Shown: piece by piece, positions 1 through 7,013 of the stretch | How the letters are laid out: each line of letters starts with the position of its first letter | Numbering within the stretch: the stretch's first letter is position 1 | Assembly: GCA_031271375.1 (NCBI GenBank) | Contig: JAISVU010000263.1 | Coordinates: forward strand, 1-7,734 | Length of the DNA: 7,734 bases | Direction of reading: 5' to 3' | DNA from: Clostridiales bacterium | GTDB lineage: Bacteria > Bacillota > Clostridia > Lachnospirales > WRAX01 | The notes under the pieces: generated by a model | What the model was told of the DNA's origin: nothing | The model's database searches: none | Seen by the model: only the letters and a program-made list of their open reading frames with translations | Program-made: the position numbers and the translations under genes

Positions 1-38
1 ATTCGGCGCGCATCTATATTGCAGAACCGAATATTTTT
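1..38 (+). terminator. Possible hairpin plus T-run, or weak promoter element, at the left edge
   Basis: ATTCGG (1-6) and CCGAAT (27-32) are perfect inverted arms. A small inner GCA/TGC pairing (10-12 with 20-22) is possible, and a TTTTT run follows at 34-38. This resembles a weak terminator of an upstream gene, but the loop is long and the left arm may continue outside the window. The same stretch holds TATATT (15-20), which could instead be a -10 element with its -35 off the edge. The sequence cannot decide between these. Confidence 0.25.
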
Positions 39-42
39 GAGC

Positions 43-52
43 AAGGGAGGTG
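43..52 (+). promoter_or_regulatory. Ribosome binding site that sets the GTG start of the sigma factor gene
   Basis: AAGGGAGGTG ends 5 bases before the GTG at 58, a near-ideal Shine-Dalgarno match and spacing. It supports GTG at 58 over the in-frame ATG at 19, which lies upstream of this site. Confidence 0.8.
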
Positions 53-57
53 TTCCC

Positions 58-1494
58 GTGAACGAATGGGAGGTCACGCTGGTAACTGAGGCTCAGGGCG
101 GCAACAGCAAATGCTTTGAGGAGTTATACGCCCTGTACTACAAAAAGGTGTTTGCCGTTATAAAGGCCACGGTAAAAAACAGCGCGGACGCTGAGGACAT
201 TCTTCAGCAGACTTTTTTAAGCGCTTGGCGCAGCCTTAAAAACCTATCCAATCCCGCCGCGTTCAACACTTGGCTTCAGCGCATCGCTATCAATCATTGC
301 TATGAGCTTTTGAGGAAGAAGAATATGGCGATCCTGCTGGATTCGGAAGACGAACTGTGCAGTGTCGCAGATATTGCTTCCGATGAAATGCTGCCCGCCG
401 TGTATGCCGAACAAGAGGATTTGCGCGTGCGGCTGGGCAGAATCCTCGAAGGCTTGAGCGAGGTTCAGCGGCAGACCGTCACTCTTTTCTATTTCAACGA
501 GTTAAAGGTTGAAGAAATTGCGGAAGTGATGGCGTGCAGCGTTGGTACGGTCAAAACACAGCTGTTTCTTGCCAGAAAAGCCATCAGAAGCGAGATTGAA
601 GAGCAGGAGCGCAAATCCGGGCAGAAGTTTTACGGCATTGCAGGTGTTCCGTTGCTGCCGCTGGCTCAGGTTATTTCGCGGCAAATCGAGTCGGCGTCTC
701 TGGCTCCCGCCGCGTCCGATGCTATCTTGGGGGATATCGCCTCAAAAATTGCCGGTGAAGCGGCTGTGGCCGCGCAGACGGCGGCAGGATCGTCCTCTGC
801 GGCAAGTACGGCATCCGCCGCCGGCACGGGCGCGACAACGGCGGGAACGGCAACTACCGGCATGGCGCTGGGCGTTAAAATCATTATCGGCATTGTTGCG
901 GCAGCCGTAGTTACTGCCGGAGCGTTTTTGCTGCCCCGGATGGGCGAAAATCCTCCGGATGTGTCTGACACTCCGGCAATCACCGAAACGCAAACTCCGG
1001 CGCAGAGCGTTACGCTGCCCTCTGTCGAACCCTCGGACGAAACGCCGGATGAGCCGGAACAAGAGCTTGATGTGTACCTGACCACCGAGCAGCTGGCTTT
1101 TTTAGAGCCGCTGGAAACGGCGCTTCTCGCCTACGGCATGGATTCCGCTTTTCCGATTCTGCAATCTCCGGAGTTTCAGGCGCTCTGCCGTTCCCTGCCG
1201 GAGCCGGACGGCAATACCTACAAATACAACGACAGCGGTGAGTGGATGATTGCCTGCTTCCCTCAGGATGACGGCGGCGAGAACTTCCAGATTGCGTTCG
1301 TAACGAATTGGGATGACGGCAATGTCTATCTTGCTGAAGCTTATCGGCGGGACGGCGCTATCACAGGAGGCACGATGATGACCTACGATGTAACCGCAGG
1401 CAACGTAAGCGATGCCTTCTATAACGCGATTGACGTTAATGTCGCTGACGGAAACGTAATCATCAACCGCCGGGATGAATCCGGCGAGCAATAA
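58..1494 (+). CDS. Membrane-anchored ECF-like RNA polymerase sigma factor with C-terminal extracytoplasmic domain
   Basis: A 478-residue protein if it starts at the GTG at 58, which sits 5 bases after AAGGGAGGTG; an ATG at 19 would add 13 residues but has no ribosome binding site. Residues about 20-89 match sigma region 2, with the AEDILQQTFLSAWRSL stretch and then NTWLQRIAINHCYELLRKK typical of 2.3/2.4. Residues about 129-187 match region 4, with the VEEIAEVMACSVGTVKTQL helix-turn-helix. These parts should bind core RNA polymerase and promoter DNA. An Ala/Ser/Thr/Gly-rich linker follows, then one hydrophobic helix (about 269-293), a Pro/Thr/Glu-rich stalk and a C-terminal domain of about 130 residues that I do not recognise. 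Soluble ECF sigma factors are usually under 200 residues, so more than half of this protein is extra. Topology (sigma part inside, C-terminus outside) is inferred. The stop codon overlaps the next gene's ribosome binding site. The sigma assignment is firm; the sensor role is inference. Confidence 0.9.
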   Translation: MNEWEVTLVTEAQGGNSKCFEELYALYYKKVFAVIKATVKNSADAEDILQQTFLSAWRSLKNLSNPAAFNTWLQRIAINHCYELLRKKNMAILLDSEDELCSVADIASDEMLPAVYAEQEDLRVRLGRILEGLSEVQRQTVTLFYFNELKVEEIAEVMACSVGTVKTQLFLARKAIRSEIEEQERKSGQKFYGIAGVPLLPLAQVISRQIESASLAPAASDAILGDIASKIAGEAAVAAQTAAGSSSAASTASAAGTGATTAGTATTGMALGVKIIIGIVAAAVVTAGAFLLPRMGENPPDVSDTPAITETQTPAQSVTLPSVEPSDETPDEPEQELDVYLTTEQLAFLEPLETALLAYGMDSAFPILQSPEFQALCRSLPEPDGNTYKYNDSGEWMIACFPQDDGGENFQIAFVTNWDDGNVYLAEAYRRDGAITGGTMMTYDVTAGNVSDAFYNAIDVNVADGNVIINRRDESGEQ

Positions 1495-1500
1495 AGGAGA
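1493..1500 (+). promoter_or_regulatory. Ribosome binding site overlapping the sigma factor stop codon
   Basis: AAAGGAGA overlaps the TAA at 1492-1494, and the lipoprotein ATG follows at 1511. This arrangement fits translational coupling between the sigma factor and the lipoprotein. Confidence 0.7.
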
Positions 1501-1510
1501 ACAAAGAAAT

Positions 1511-2329
1511 ATGAAAAAACGTTTATTTACGGCGATACTCGCAACTTGTATGTTGCTTACATTGGTTGCCTGCGGGGACAATGATCGCCCTGCGCAAGAG
1601 ACATTGACGCCATCGCCGAGCGAGAGTTCATCTGAATCAATAAACAATGACGAGGAATCTTCTACAAATGAACTTTCTGCCAAGCCGAGTGTACCATCTA
1701 AAGAATCTGTCTCTGATAAAATCATGGATTTACCAGATGATATAAGCCGGTACGAAGATGGTGACATATTTCATATAGGCTCGTTCGGTTACGAACCGCA
1801 GACTATAAAATCATATGTAACGGCAGGCAATGTTGTCACGCTTTCCGTACCTGAAATCCCTGAATCACTAAAGCAATTTGCTAAATCGCGTGGAGATTCA
1901 TACATTATGGTTCATGCCGAAAACTCACAAGACGGAAGCGTCATGGGCGTATTGTTTTTTTATCAAGATAACTGCACATTGACTTTACAAAAAGGCGGAG
2001 GAGTACGCGTAGCTGGCGGCGTGTTTTTGCAGCCATTTGGAGATAATCTATCTACGCAAGATACATATTTCCCATATGGGTTCAACTATTCTGAAATGAA
2101 AAACAGCGAAATCAATATGGGATTTAATGCATTTTGCTATTTTGCAGAGGATAAGGTTTACGATGATGGTGAGTCAGGGACAGCTATTGATTATTGGGAT
2201 GACTTAGTAGAGGCGATGGATAAGGATTATAAATATGGCGAATACACCGCAACGTCCGTCTATCCGACTGAGGAGCATATTCAAAAATTATTGCAAGCCA
2301 TTGAGACACATGGCGCTAATCAAAATTAA
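1511..2329 (+). CDS. Lipoprotein of unknown family, second gene of the sigma factor operon
   Basis: A 272-residue protein starting at ATG 1511, which lies 10 bases after AAAGGAGA. An upstream in-frame ATG at 1475 is inside the sigma gene and would spoil the signal peptide. The N-terminus has lysines 2-3, a hydrophobic core and the lipobox LVAC with Cys21, so the protein should be exported, lipidated and held on the outer face of the membrane. Residues about 22-70 form a Ser/Glu/Pro-rich disordered linker. The rest (about 75-272) is a globular domain rich in Tyr, Phe and Asp whose family I do not recognise; I see no catalytic motif. It starts 16 bases after the sigma gene's stop, so co-transcription and translational coupling are likely. 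It is visibly more AT-rich than the sigma gene, which may mean a different origin. A role in signal sensing or as a target of the sigma factor is only inference from position. Confidence 0.85.
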   Translation: MKKRLFTAILATCMLLTLVACGDNDRPAQETLTPSPSESSSESINNDEESSTNELSAKPSVPSKESVSDKIMDLPDDISRYEDGDIFHIGSFGYEPQTIKSYVTAGNVVTLSVPEIPESLKQFAKSRGDSYIMVHAENSQDGSVMGVLFFYQDNCTLTLQKGGGVRVAGGVFLQPFGDNLSTQDTYFPYGFNYSEMKNSEINMGFNAFCYFAEDKVYDDGESGTAIDYWDDLVEAMDKDYKYGEYTATSVYPTEEHIQKLLQAIETHGANQN

Positions 2330-2334
2330 AACAT

Positions 2335-2341
2335 GGAGGAG
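2335..2341 (+). promoter_or_regulatory. Ribosome binding site of the SLH protein gene
   Basis: GGAGGAG lies 6 bases before ATG 2348 and 6 bases after the preceding TAA (2327-2329). It favours the 2348 start, which gives a clean MKKR signal peptide. Confidence 0.7.
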
Positions 2342-2347
2342 ATTCCA

Positions 2348-4192
2348 ATGAAAAAACGTACTATTTCACTCTTGCTCGCGTTGCTCGTATGCTTCACGCT
2401 CATCCCGTCAGCAGTAATGGCGGCGGAACCCGTTACAAAGCTGTCGGTAAAAATCCCCGGCTGTACCGCTGTGTTTACTCTTGAAAATGCGAGTGCGGAA
2501 TATGGCCTGCTTAAAGCTGACGTACCCGAATACATTATCGCGCTTCCCGGTTTAAGCGGCAAAGTTATCTGCGACACGAAGGCGGCTGTGGATTTATACG
2601 GCGAATTTATAGCGGACGACCCGGCCAAGTCAAACGCTGGCGGCGGTATGCCTATAATGGAGGCCGGATGGTCAAGGGGCTATGACTTCGCGGATGACGG
2701 CCCCGGCAAGGGCATAACCCTTGTGAGCGTGTTTGTGGTAAAAGACGGCTCATTATCACTTGCCGAAGATTATGGCGATATTGGCGAAGAAATAGTTTCA
2801 AAAATCACCTTTGTATTTGGCTATCCGATTCCCTACGGCTACAATATCACTCAACTGCCAGAAAACATGATTAAGAGCGAGGCAGAGCTTCGCCTCATTT
2901 CAGAGCTTGCTGTCAGCGGTACGTCTGCCGAGCCTCCGGTTGCCGCCACAGACATACCTTCCTCTTGGGCGGTTGTACAAGTTAATACCGCAATCGCGGC
3001 TAATCTTGTCCCAGCGTCTCTGCAATCAAAGTATACTCAGGCTACAACACGCGCTGAGTTCTGCGCCCTTGCCGTCGCCCTGTATGAGAATGTAAAAGGT
3101 GAAATCACCGAGCGCACCAAGTTTAACGATACAACGGACATAAATGTAGAAAAGGCGGCTGCTATCGGCGTAACCTCCGGCACGGGCAATAATAATTTCT
3201 CTCCCGATTCTTCTCTAACCCGTGAACAAGCGGCGACTATGCTTTCTCGTTTGGCTGATGCAACGGGCAAGCCTTTGCCGAAGCAGACAACCACGTTCAA
3301 TGATGTTTCTGATATTTCCTCATGGGCGACTGAAGCTGTAGGTCAGATGCAAGGAAGCGGCATTATGGGCGGCGTAGGCAATAATACTTTTTCTCCAAAA
3401 GCGCCATACACCCGTGAGCAGAGTATCGTGACTATTATGCGGTTATGGGATGTATTGCCGGAATTGTCCGAGGTTGTTTCGGATTCAAACTTTCAGGAAG
3501 CTGACGCCAAATTTCTGAGTAAAGATATTTGCGATGAAATCATAGTATACGCCAATTCTCTGGGATACACATCAGATGCTTATCCTGCTCCCTATGGATA
3601 CCAGATGTTTTTCGAGGTTCCAAATAAAAGCCCTTTGTGTATTTCGATGGCGCTTTTTGAAGGACAATATGATTACTGGCATTGCTCAATTGGAACTGGA
3701 TTCGAGTTGATTGGCGGAGACGGTGGGCCAAGAGAAAGTCTGAACCTATACAGCGTCAATGATATGAAAGCTGTTTTGAACCGATATGCCGAACTCAGCA
3801 TAACAAATCCCGAACCGGAAGTTCCTGAATCCGACAAGTCTTTATCGGAAATATCTCTGCCGGAAACAACCGCCGTTGTCGGCGCTGCTAATCCTGCGAA
3901 CTCGTTTGACAAAGTACATGCTATCATCAAAACATATGCGGAACAGCTCGGATATTCAGTTAGCTGGAGTGGCGCATCGCCCGCTGAAAATGGCGCGTAT
4001 GATAGCGATATTATCCTTGAAAATGGCAACTATGCAGTATATCTGCGTTATTACTACGCCGGTGGAACCTCTGATGTAAGGTGGATTTATAGAGTTAAAG
4101 ACCACACCACTGATACAACGGCAGAATACAATCATGATTGGAGCTGTCTTATTAGCGACATTCAAGACGTTATCCGGAAGTATTCTGATTAG
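2348..4192 (+). CDS. Secreted protein with three central SLH motifs and a repeated C-terminal domain
   Basis: A 614-residue protein starting at ATG 2348, 6 bases after GGAGGAG; the ATG at 2333 overlaps that site and is less likely. Residues 1 to about 28 are a Sec signal peptide ending near VMAAEP, without a lipobox. Residues about 30-195 form an unknown domain. Three SLH motifs follow at about 202-255, 259-310 and 317-368, with TRAE, TREQ and TREQ at the position that binds pyruvylated secondary cell-wall polymer in this family. Motifs two and three share the GNNxFSP signature. The protein is therefore probably held non-covalently on the cell wall. Two stretches at about 386-484 and 514-614 look like diverged copies of one domain (YANSLGY versus YAEQLGY near the start, NDMKAVLNRYAE versus SDIQDVIRKYSD at the end). 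SLH motifs usually sit at a protein's end; here they are in the middle. It begins 18 bases after the lipoprotein stop, as the third gene of the operon. No enzymatic motif is visible. Confidence 0.88.
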   Translation: MKKRTISLLLALLVCFTLIPSAVMAAEPVTKLSVKIPGCTAVFTLENASAEYGLLKADVPEYIIALPGLSGKVICDTKAAVDLYGEFIADDPAKSNAGGGMPIMEAGWSRGYDFADDGPGKGITLVSVFVVKDGSLSLAEDYGDIGEEIVSKITFVFGYPIPYGYNITQLPENMIKSEAELRLISELAVSGTSAEPPVAATDIPSSWAVVQVNTAIAANLVPASLQSKYTQATTRAEFCALAVALYENVKGEITERTKFNDTTDINVEKAAAIGVTSGTGNNNFSPDSSLTREQAATMLSRLADATGKPLPKQTTTFNDVSDISSWATEAVGQMQGSGIMGGVGNNTFSPKAPYTREQSIVTIMRLWDVLPELSEVVSDSNFQEADAKFLSKDICDEIIVYANSLGYTSDAYPAPYGYQMFFEVPNKSPLCISMALFEGQYDYWHCSIGTGFELIGGDGGPRESLNLYSVNDMKAVLNRYAELSITNPEPEVPESDKSLSEISLPETTAVVGAANPANSFDKVHAIIKTYAEQLGYSVSWSGASPAENGAYDSDIILENGNYAVYLRYYYAGGTSDVRWIYRVKDHTTDTTAEYNHDWSCLISDIQDVIRKYSD

Positions 4193-4261
4193 GTATGTCC
4201 AAAAGATAAAACCCGATTATCCCCAATTAAGCTGTGAATTTTCGGAATCTTATTGTGCCGC
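4193..4261 (+). other. Short intergenic gap between the SLH and SEC-C genes
   Basis: The gap is AT-rich and holds no convincing terminator: CCGA (4213-4216) and TCGG (4242-4245) could pair, but the stem is only 4 bp and no T-run follows. I find no promoter with both a good -35 and a good -10. Whether genes 4 and 5 are read from the upstream operon or have their own promoter is left open. Confidence 0.4.
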
Positions 4262-4270
4262 AAGGAGGTG
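4262..4270 (+). promoter_or_regulatory. Ribosome binding site that sets the GTG start of the SEC-C gene
   Basis: AAGGAGGTG is a near-perfect Shine-Dalgarno sequence 6 bases before GTG 4277. It makes the longer TTG 4253 start unlikely, because the site would then lie inside the coding region. Confidence 0.75.
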
Positions 4271-4276
4271 CTTGAG

Positions 4277-5140
4277 GTGTTTGATTTTTTAGCCGGGCGA
4301 CCGGAATATGTAAAGGTTTTGGAAACCAGTCGTGACGCTTTGCATTCGTTTAATCAAGGCCGCTTTGATGCGTGCGCGGACAGCATTCGCTCGGCTGCGG
4401 AGTGGGCGTCTAAAATAATCTGCGACAAACGCGGTATTGTGCCCACAGACAAAGACGGGAAGCCGTCTCGCGCTCAAAGCCGCAGAATTTGGGCTATGTG
4501 GAATAATGGCCTGATAGATGACAGTCAGCGCCGCACATTAAATTATTTGCGCGAACTCGGCAATCAGGCCACACATGACGCTAAACTTACAATAACAAGA
4601 GACGAAGCAAAGATGGCTCTAGACTATCTGAAGGACTTTCTTGAGCATGCTGCCGGTGTTACGGACGAGGCGAAACCTAAAATGCCCCAACCCGCTTCAT
4701 ATGTCAAAATGAAACCGGCGCCGGCCCTAAAAAAGCGCTCTGAAACGCCCGCTCCGGCCCAATCTTCACTTCGGACATTTTCACGCGAGGAGAACATTAA
4801 GTGGATAGAGGATGCTCCGGCCATACCGCTTCTTCTTGATGAAGGCGTTGCCCCCATAGACATATATTCTATGGACTCTGTACGCTTGAACGAATTGCGG
4901 CTGAAGATAGAGACGAAGCTAAAAAACGGCAATCCGCAGACGGCGACCATAAGTCGTAAACCGGCTGAAGCCTCACGACCGTTTTGGGTACAAAAAGCTA
5001 TACAGGACTCAAACCGCTGGCGCTCCCAAAATGATATGGAAGTTCAAGCGGCTTTCCGGCATCTGAGTACAGGCAAAAACGATCCCTGTCCCTGCGGGAG
5101 CGGTAAAAAATATAAGCATTGCTGCGGCAAAGCGCAATAA
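4277..5140 (+). CDS. DUF4145/HEPN-like protein with C-terminal SEC-C zinc motif
   Basis: A 287-residue protein if it starts at GTG 4277, which follows AAGGAGGTG by 6 bases; in-frame TTG 4253 and GTG 4268 lie before or inside that site. There is no signal peptide or membrane helix, so it is cytosolic. Residues about 1-120 are helical and resemble DUF4145, a HEPN-like fold: an alternation of DACADSIRSAAEWASK, then LRELGNQATHD (Arg92, Gly95-Asn96, His100), then a final helix. The strict RNase HEPN motif (R, 4-6 residues, H) is not met, so catalysis is doubtful. A Pro/Ala/Lys-rich linker and a short unknown segment follow. Residues 269-283 form a SEC-C motif, with C-x-C-x8-CC cysteines at 271, 273, 282 and 283. 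This motif binds zinc and, in SecA, helps contact SecB or ribosomes. Gene 5 starts 14 bases after its stop. The function is unknown; protein- or RNA-binding is the best guess. Confidence 0.85.
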   Translation: MFDFLAGRPEYVKVLETSRDALHSFNQGRFDACADSIRSAAEWASKIICDKRGIVPTDKDGKPSRAQSRRIWAMWNNGLIDDSQRRTLNYLRELGNQATHDAKLTITRDEAKMALDYLKDFLEHAAGVTDEAKPKMPQPASYVKMKPAPALKKRSETPAPAQSSLRTFSREENIKWIEDAPAIPLLLDEGVAPIDIYSMDSVRLNELRLKIETKLKNGNPQTATISRKPAEASRPFWVQKAIQDSNRWRSQNDMEVQAAFRHLSTGKNDPCPCGSGKKYKHCCGKAQ

Positions 5141-5145
5141 AAAGG
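5139..5145 (+). promoter_or_regulatory. Weak ribosome binding site overlapping the SEC-C stop codon
   Basis: AAAAAGG overlaps the TAA at 5138-5140 and lies 9 bases before ATG 5155. Three in-frame ATGs (5146, 5149, 5155) follow; spacing and the signal peptide favour 5155. The weak match suggests translation depends partly on coupling to the gene before it. Confidence 0.5.
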
Positions 5146-5154
5146 ATGATGAGT

Positions 5155-6966
5155 ATGAAAAAACAAGTTTTATCAATGATTACTGCTTTCTCATTGATGC
5201 TGGGATTGGCTGCATGTGGAAACAGCGCCACACAAGCACCTGCACCTTCGCCTGTCAATGAAGGTATCTTACCAACAATGAGCAGCGAGGCGATGCCAAC
5301 CACAGCAGGCTATGACGAAATGCCAGTTAATTCTCTGCCCGGAATCATTTCAGGCGACATGGCGGACACACTTTCGGATGAAGCTGTGAGCGCAATTAAC
5401 CAAGCCAACGAGAAATATCACAGCAAAGTAGAAGGGCAGATATTTGTTATTGTCGAGGAGAATATACCAGATGGTTCGGAATCGATCGATGCTCATGTCC
5501 TCAATCTCGCAAGCGCGATAGACCCGGCACAGCAAGGAACCAGTCTGCTGCTATATTTCACCGTCAACGGGCGCGTGTTATTATGGCATGGCGACACTTT
5601 GATGATTGAACCGTCCTATGTGCTGGACACATATTTTCTCCTTGATTTTAATACGGGCAATTACAATGCCGCGCTTGAAACTCTGATGCCGCGCTTAGGC
5701 GAGAACACCTACCTTAACGGCGAAACCACGCCGATAGTGATTCCTGCCCCGAAATTCATTGCTTGCCAGCCTTTCTCTATAGAGCGGGCATGGGTGAGTT
5801 ACTCATATGAGAACGAAACACGAACCGGTCTTATTGACACTGCCGGTAAACTGCTTGGAAGCTTCAGCGGCGAAGCTCACTATGCCGCGCCGTTTACCGA
5901 TAACTATACCTTTATTATCCACGAAGCGGATGCGGACTATTGCTCCTTTTCAATTGTGGATATGGATGGCAATGTAGCTTTTCAAAGCGATTCCTATATG
6001 ATACTCGGTTATGGCGGCGGACACTTTTTGGCGGCGCAGCATATTTCGGATTTCTCCACTAACGAGTGGCGGCTCGGTACACTTGACGCACATGGCAACG
6101 TAATAAATGAATTCAAGACCTATTATACCTTCCGGAGAAACGATAAAGTGCAGGATGCTGTGGACGGCGTCTATGGATACGGTGCTGATTTTACATATAA
6201 CGGCTCGTACCTGAAACGATGCGAATATCTTGGAGAAGGTATTTTTTCGCTAGGCCGGTATAACGGCTACCTTTACAGCATTTCGCAAAACGAACTGTAC
6301 TCGCCGAATCCCAACATAACACTAGTCGGAGCATTTTATGATGGATTTACGCTCGGAGCAACGGCTGAACTTTTACCGGCAAATTATGCGGGGGAAGATC
6401 TCCAGAAGATACAAGGAGTTAACAGCGTTCCACTGTTTGACTCGACAAGAAATGATGCTTATTATCTAAATCTATACAATGAGGGTTTGTTTTTCGGTCA
6501 TGTTCAGGGCGGACTGCACGGCGTTTCTAAGGATGGCTATTTTAATATACACGGTGAGTGCGTTCTGGAGTTTCCCCAGTTAAACGAGCGACCATTTACG
6601 GGCGGGCCTTTTTCAAACGGTTATGCTGTCTTGCGGATTATTGGCGCAGATAAGGGTGTTTATATCACCGCTATTGATAAGAGCGGCACCATGCAGTATG
6701 AGCCAATGAAAGTAGAAGCGTTTAACGTTCTCGAATCCTGTAATGGCTACGCTTGGGTGACTATTGATGGGAGGGGTTTTATTGTTGACCCGCAGGGTAA
6801 CCAATACACGGCTGGCATTGACGATCTGAGCAATATGGGCAACGATGCTCAGTTATTCAGCGGCAAAGGCTATCCACATTTAAGCGGCGGTTTCTTCATT
6901 ATTGGCAACACTTATGTCAGCTTGGACGCGCAGACTATACTAAGCGAGGTTGATATGGACGAATAA
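5155..6966 (+). CDS. Lipoprotein with TPM-like domain and WG-like repeats
   Basis: A 603-residue protein starting at ATG 5155, which gives an MKKQ signal peptide with lipobox LAAC and Cys21; in-frame ATGs at 5146 and 5149 are too close to the weak AAAAAGG site. It should be lipidated and outside the membrane. Residues about 22-60 are a Pro/Ser/Thr linker. Residues about 66-180 resemble a TPM domain: LSDEAVSAINQANEKY, a strand GQIFVIVEE, then a hydrophobic strand TSLLLYF and VNGRVLLWHGD. The usual glycine-rich tGyG segment of TPM proteins such as YgcG is not clear, so phosphatase activity is uncertain. From about 210 to 590 the protein is beta-rich with WG-type repeats, for example units near 212 (GLIDTAGKLL), 446-476, 490 (GVYITAIDKSG) and 533 (YAWVTIDGRGFIVDPQGNQ). 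WG repeats usually form binding surfaces. It lies 14 bases after the SEC-C gene, suggesting co-transcription. No transmembrane tail is present, unlike many TPM proteins. Confidence 0.85.
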   Translation: MKKQVLSMITAFSLMLGLAACGNSATQAPAPSPVNEGILPTMSSEAMPTTAGYDEMPVNSLPGIISGDMADTLSDEAVSAINQANEKYHSKVEGQIFVIVEENIPDGSESIDAHVLNLASAIDPAQQGTSLLLYFTVNGRVLLWHGDTLMIEPSYVLDTYFLLDFNTGNYNAALETLMPRLGENTYLNGETTPIVIPAPKFIACQPFSIERAWVSYSYENETRTGLIDTAGKLLGSFSGEAHYAAPFTDNYTFIIHEADADYCSFSIVDMDGNVAFQSDSYMILGYGGGHFLAAQHISDFSTNEWRLGTLDAHGNVINEFKTYYTFRRNDKVQDAVDGVYGYGADFTYNGSYLKRCEYLGEGIFSLGRYNGYLYSISQNELYSPNPNITLVGAFYDGFTLGATAELLPANYAGEDLQKIQGVNSVPLFDSTRNDAYYLNLYNEGLFFGHVQGGLHGVSKDGYFNIHGECVLEFPQLNERPFTGGPFSNGYAVLRIIGADKGVYITAIDKSGTMQYEPMKVEAFNVLESCNGYAWVTIDGRGFIVDPQGNQYTAGIDDLSNMGNDAQLFSGKGYPHLSGGFFIIGNTYVSLDAQTILSEVDMDE

Positions 6967-7013
6967 AAAGCCGGTGATAATTGTGTGATAAAGACGGCAA
7001 AATCCGCTCACGC

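Noticed and set aside
542..1085. Overlapping open frames on both strands within the sigma factor gene (542-910 +, 666-1085 -, 742-1062 -)
   Set aside because: They arise from the GC-rich, low-complexity Ala/Thr/Gly linker of the sigma gene. The products are Arg- or Ala-rich with no domain, and no good ribosome binding site was seen.
1102..1767. Antisense open frame of 221 codons across the junction of the sigma and lipoprotein genes
   Set aside because: It covers the sigma stop, the ribosome binding site at 1493 and the lipobox of the next gene on the + strand. Its product is Ser-rich with no recognisable domain, so it is a shadow frame.
3037..4165. Several small antisense frames inside the SLH protein gene
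   Set aside because: They lie opposite a well-supported gene with clear SLH motifs and show no domains of their own.
4213..4256. Possible terminator after the SLH protein gene
   Set aside because: The stem is only 4 bp (CCGA with TCGG), the loop is long and there is no T-run.
4253..4276. Longer TTG start for the SEC-C gene
   Set aside because: It would place the AAGGAGGTG ribosome binding site inside the coding region. GTG 4277 has the correct spacing.
4277..5140. Reading the SEC-C gene as an active HEPN ribonuclease toxin with an antitoxin neighbour
   Set aside because: The strict R-x4-6-H motif is missing and the adjacent genes encode exported proteins, so no toxin-antitoxin pair is visible.
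6967..7000. Possible terminator after the TPM/WG lipoprotein gene (GCCG with CGGC)
   Set aside because: The arms are 4 bp, about 20 bases apart, and followed by AAAATCC rather than a T-run.
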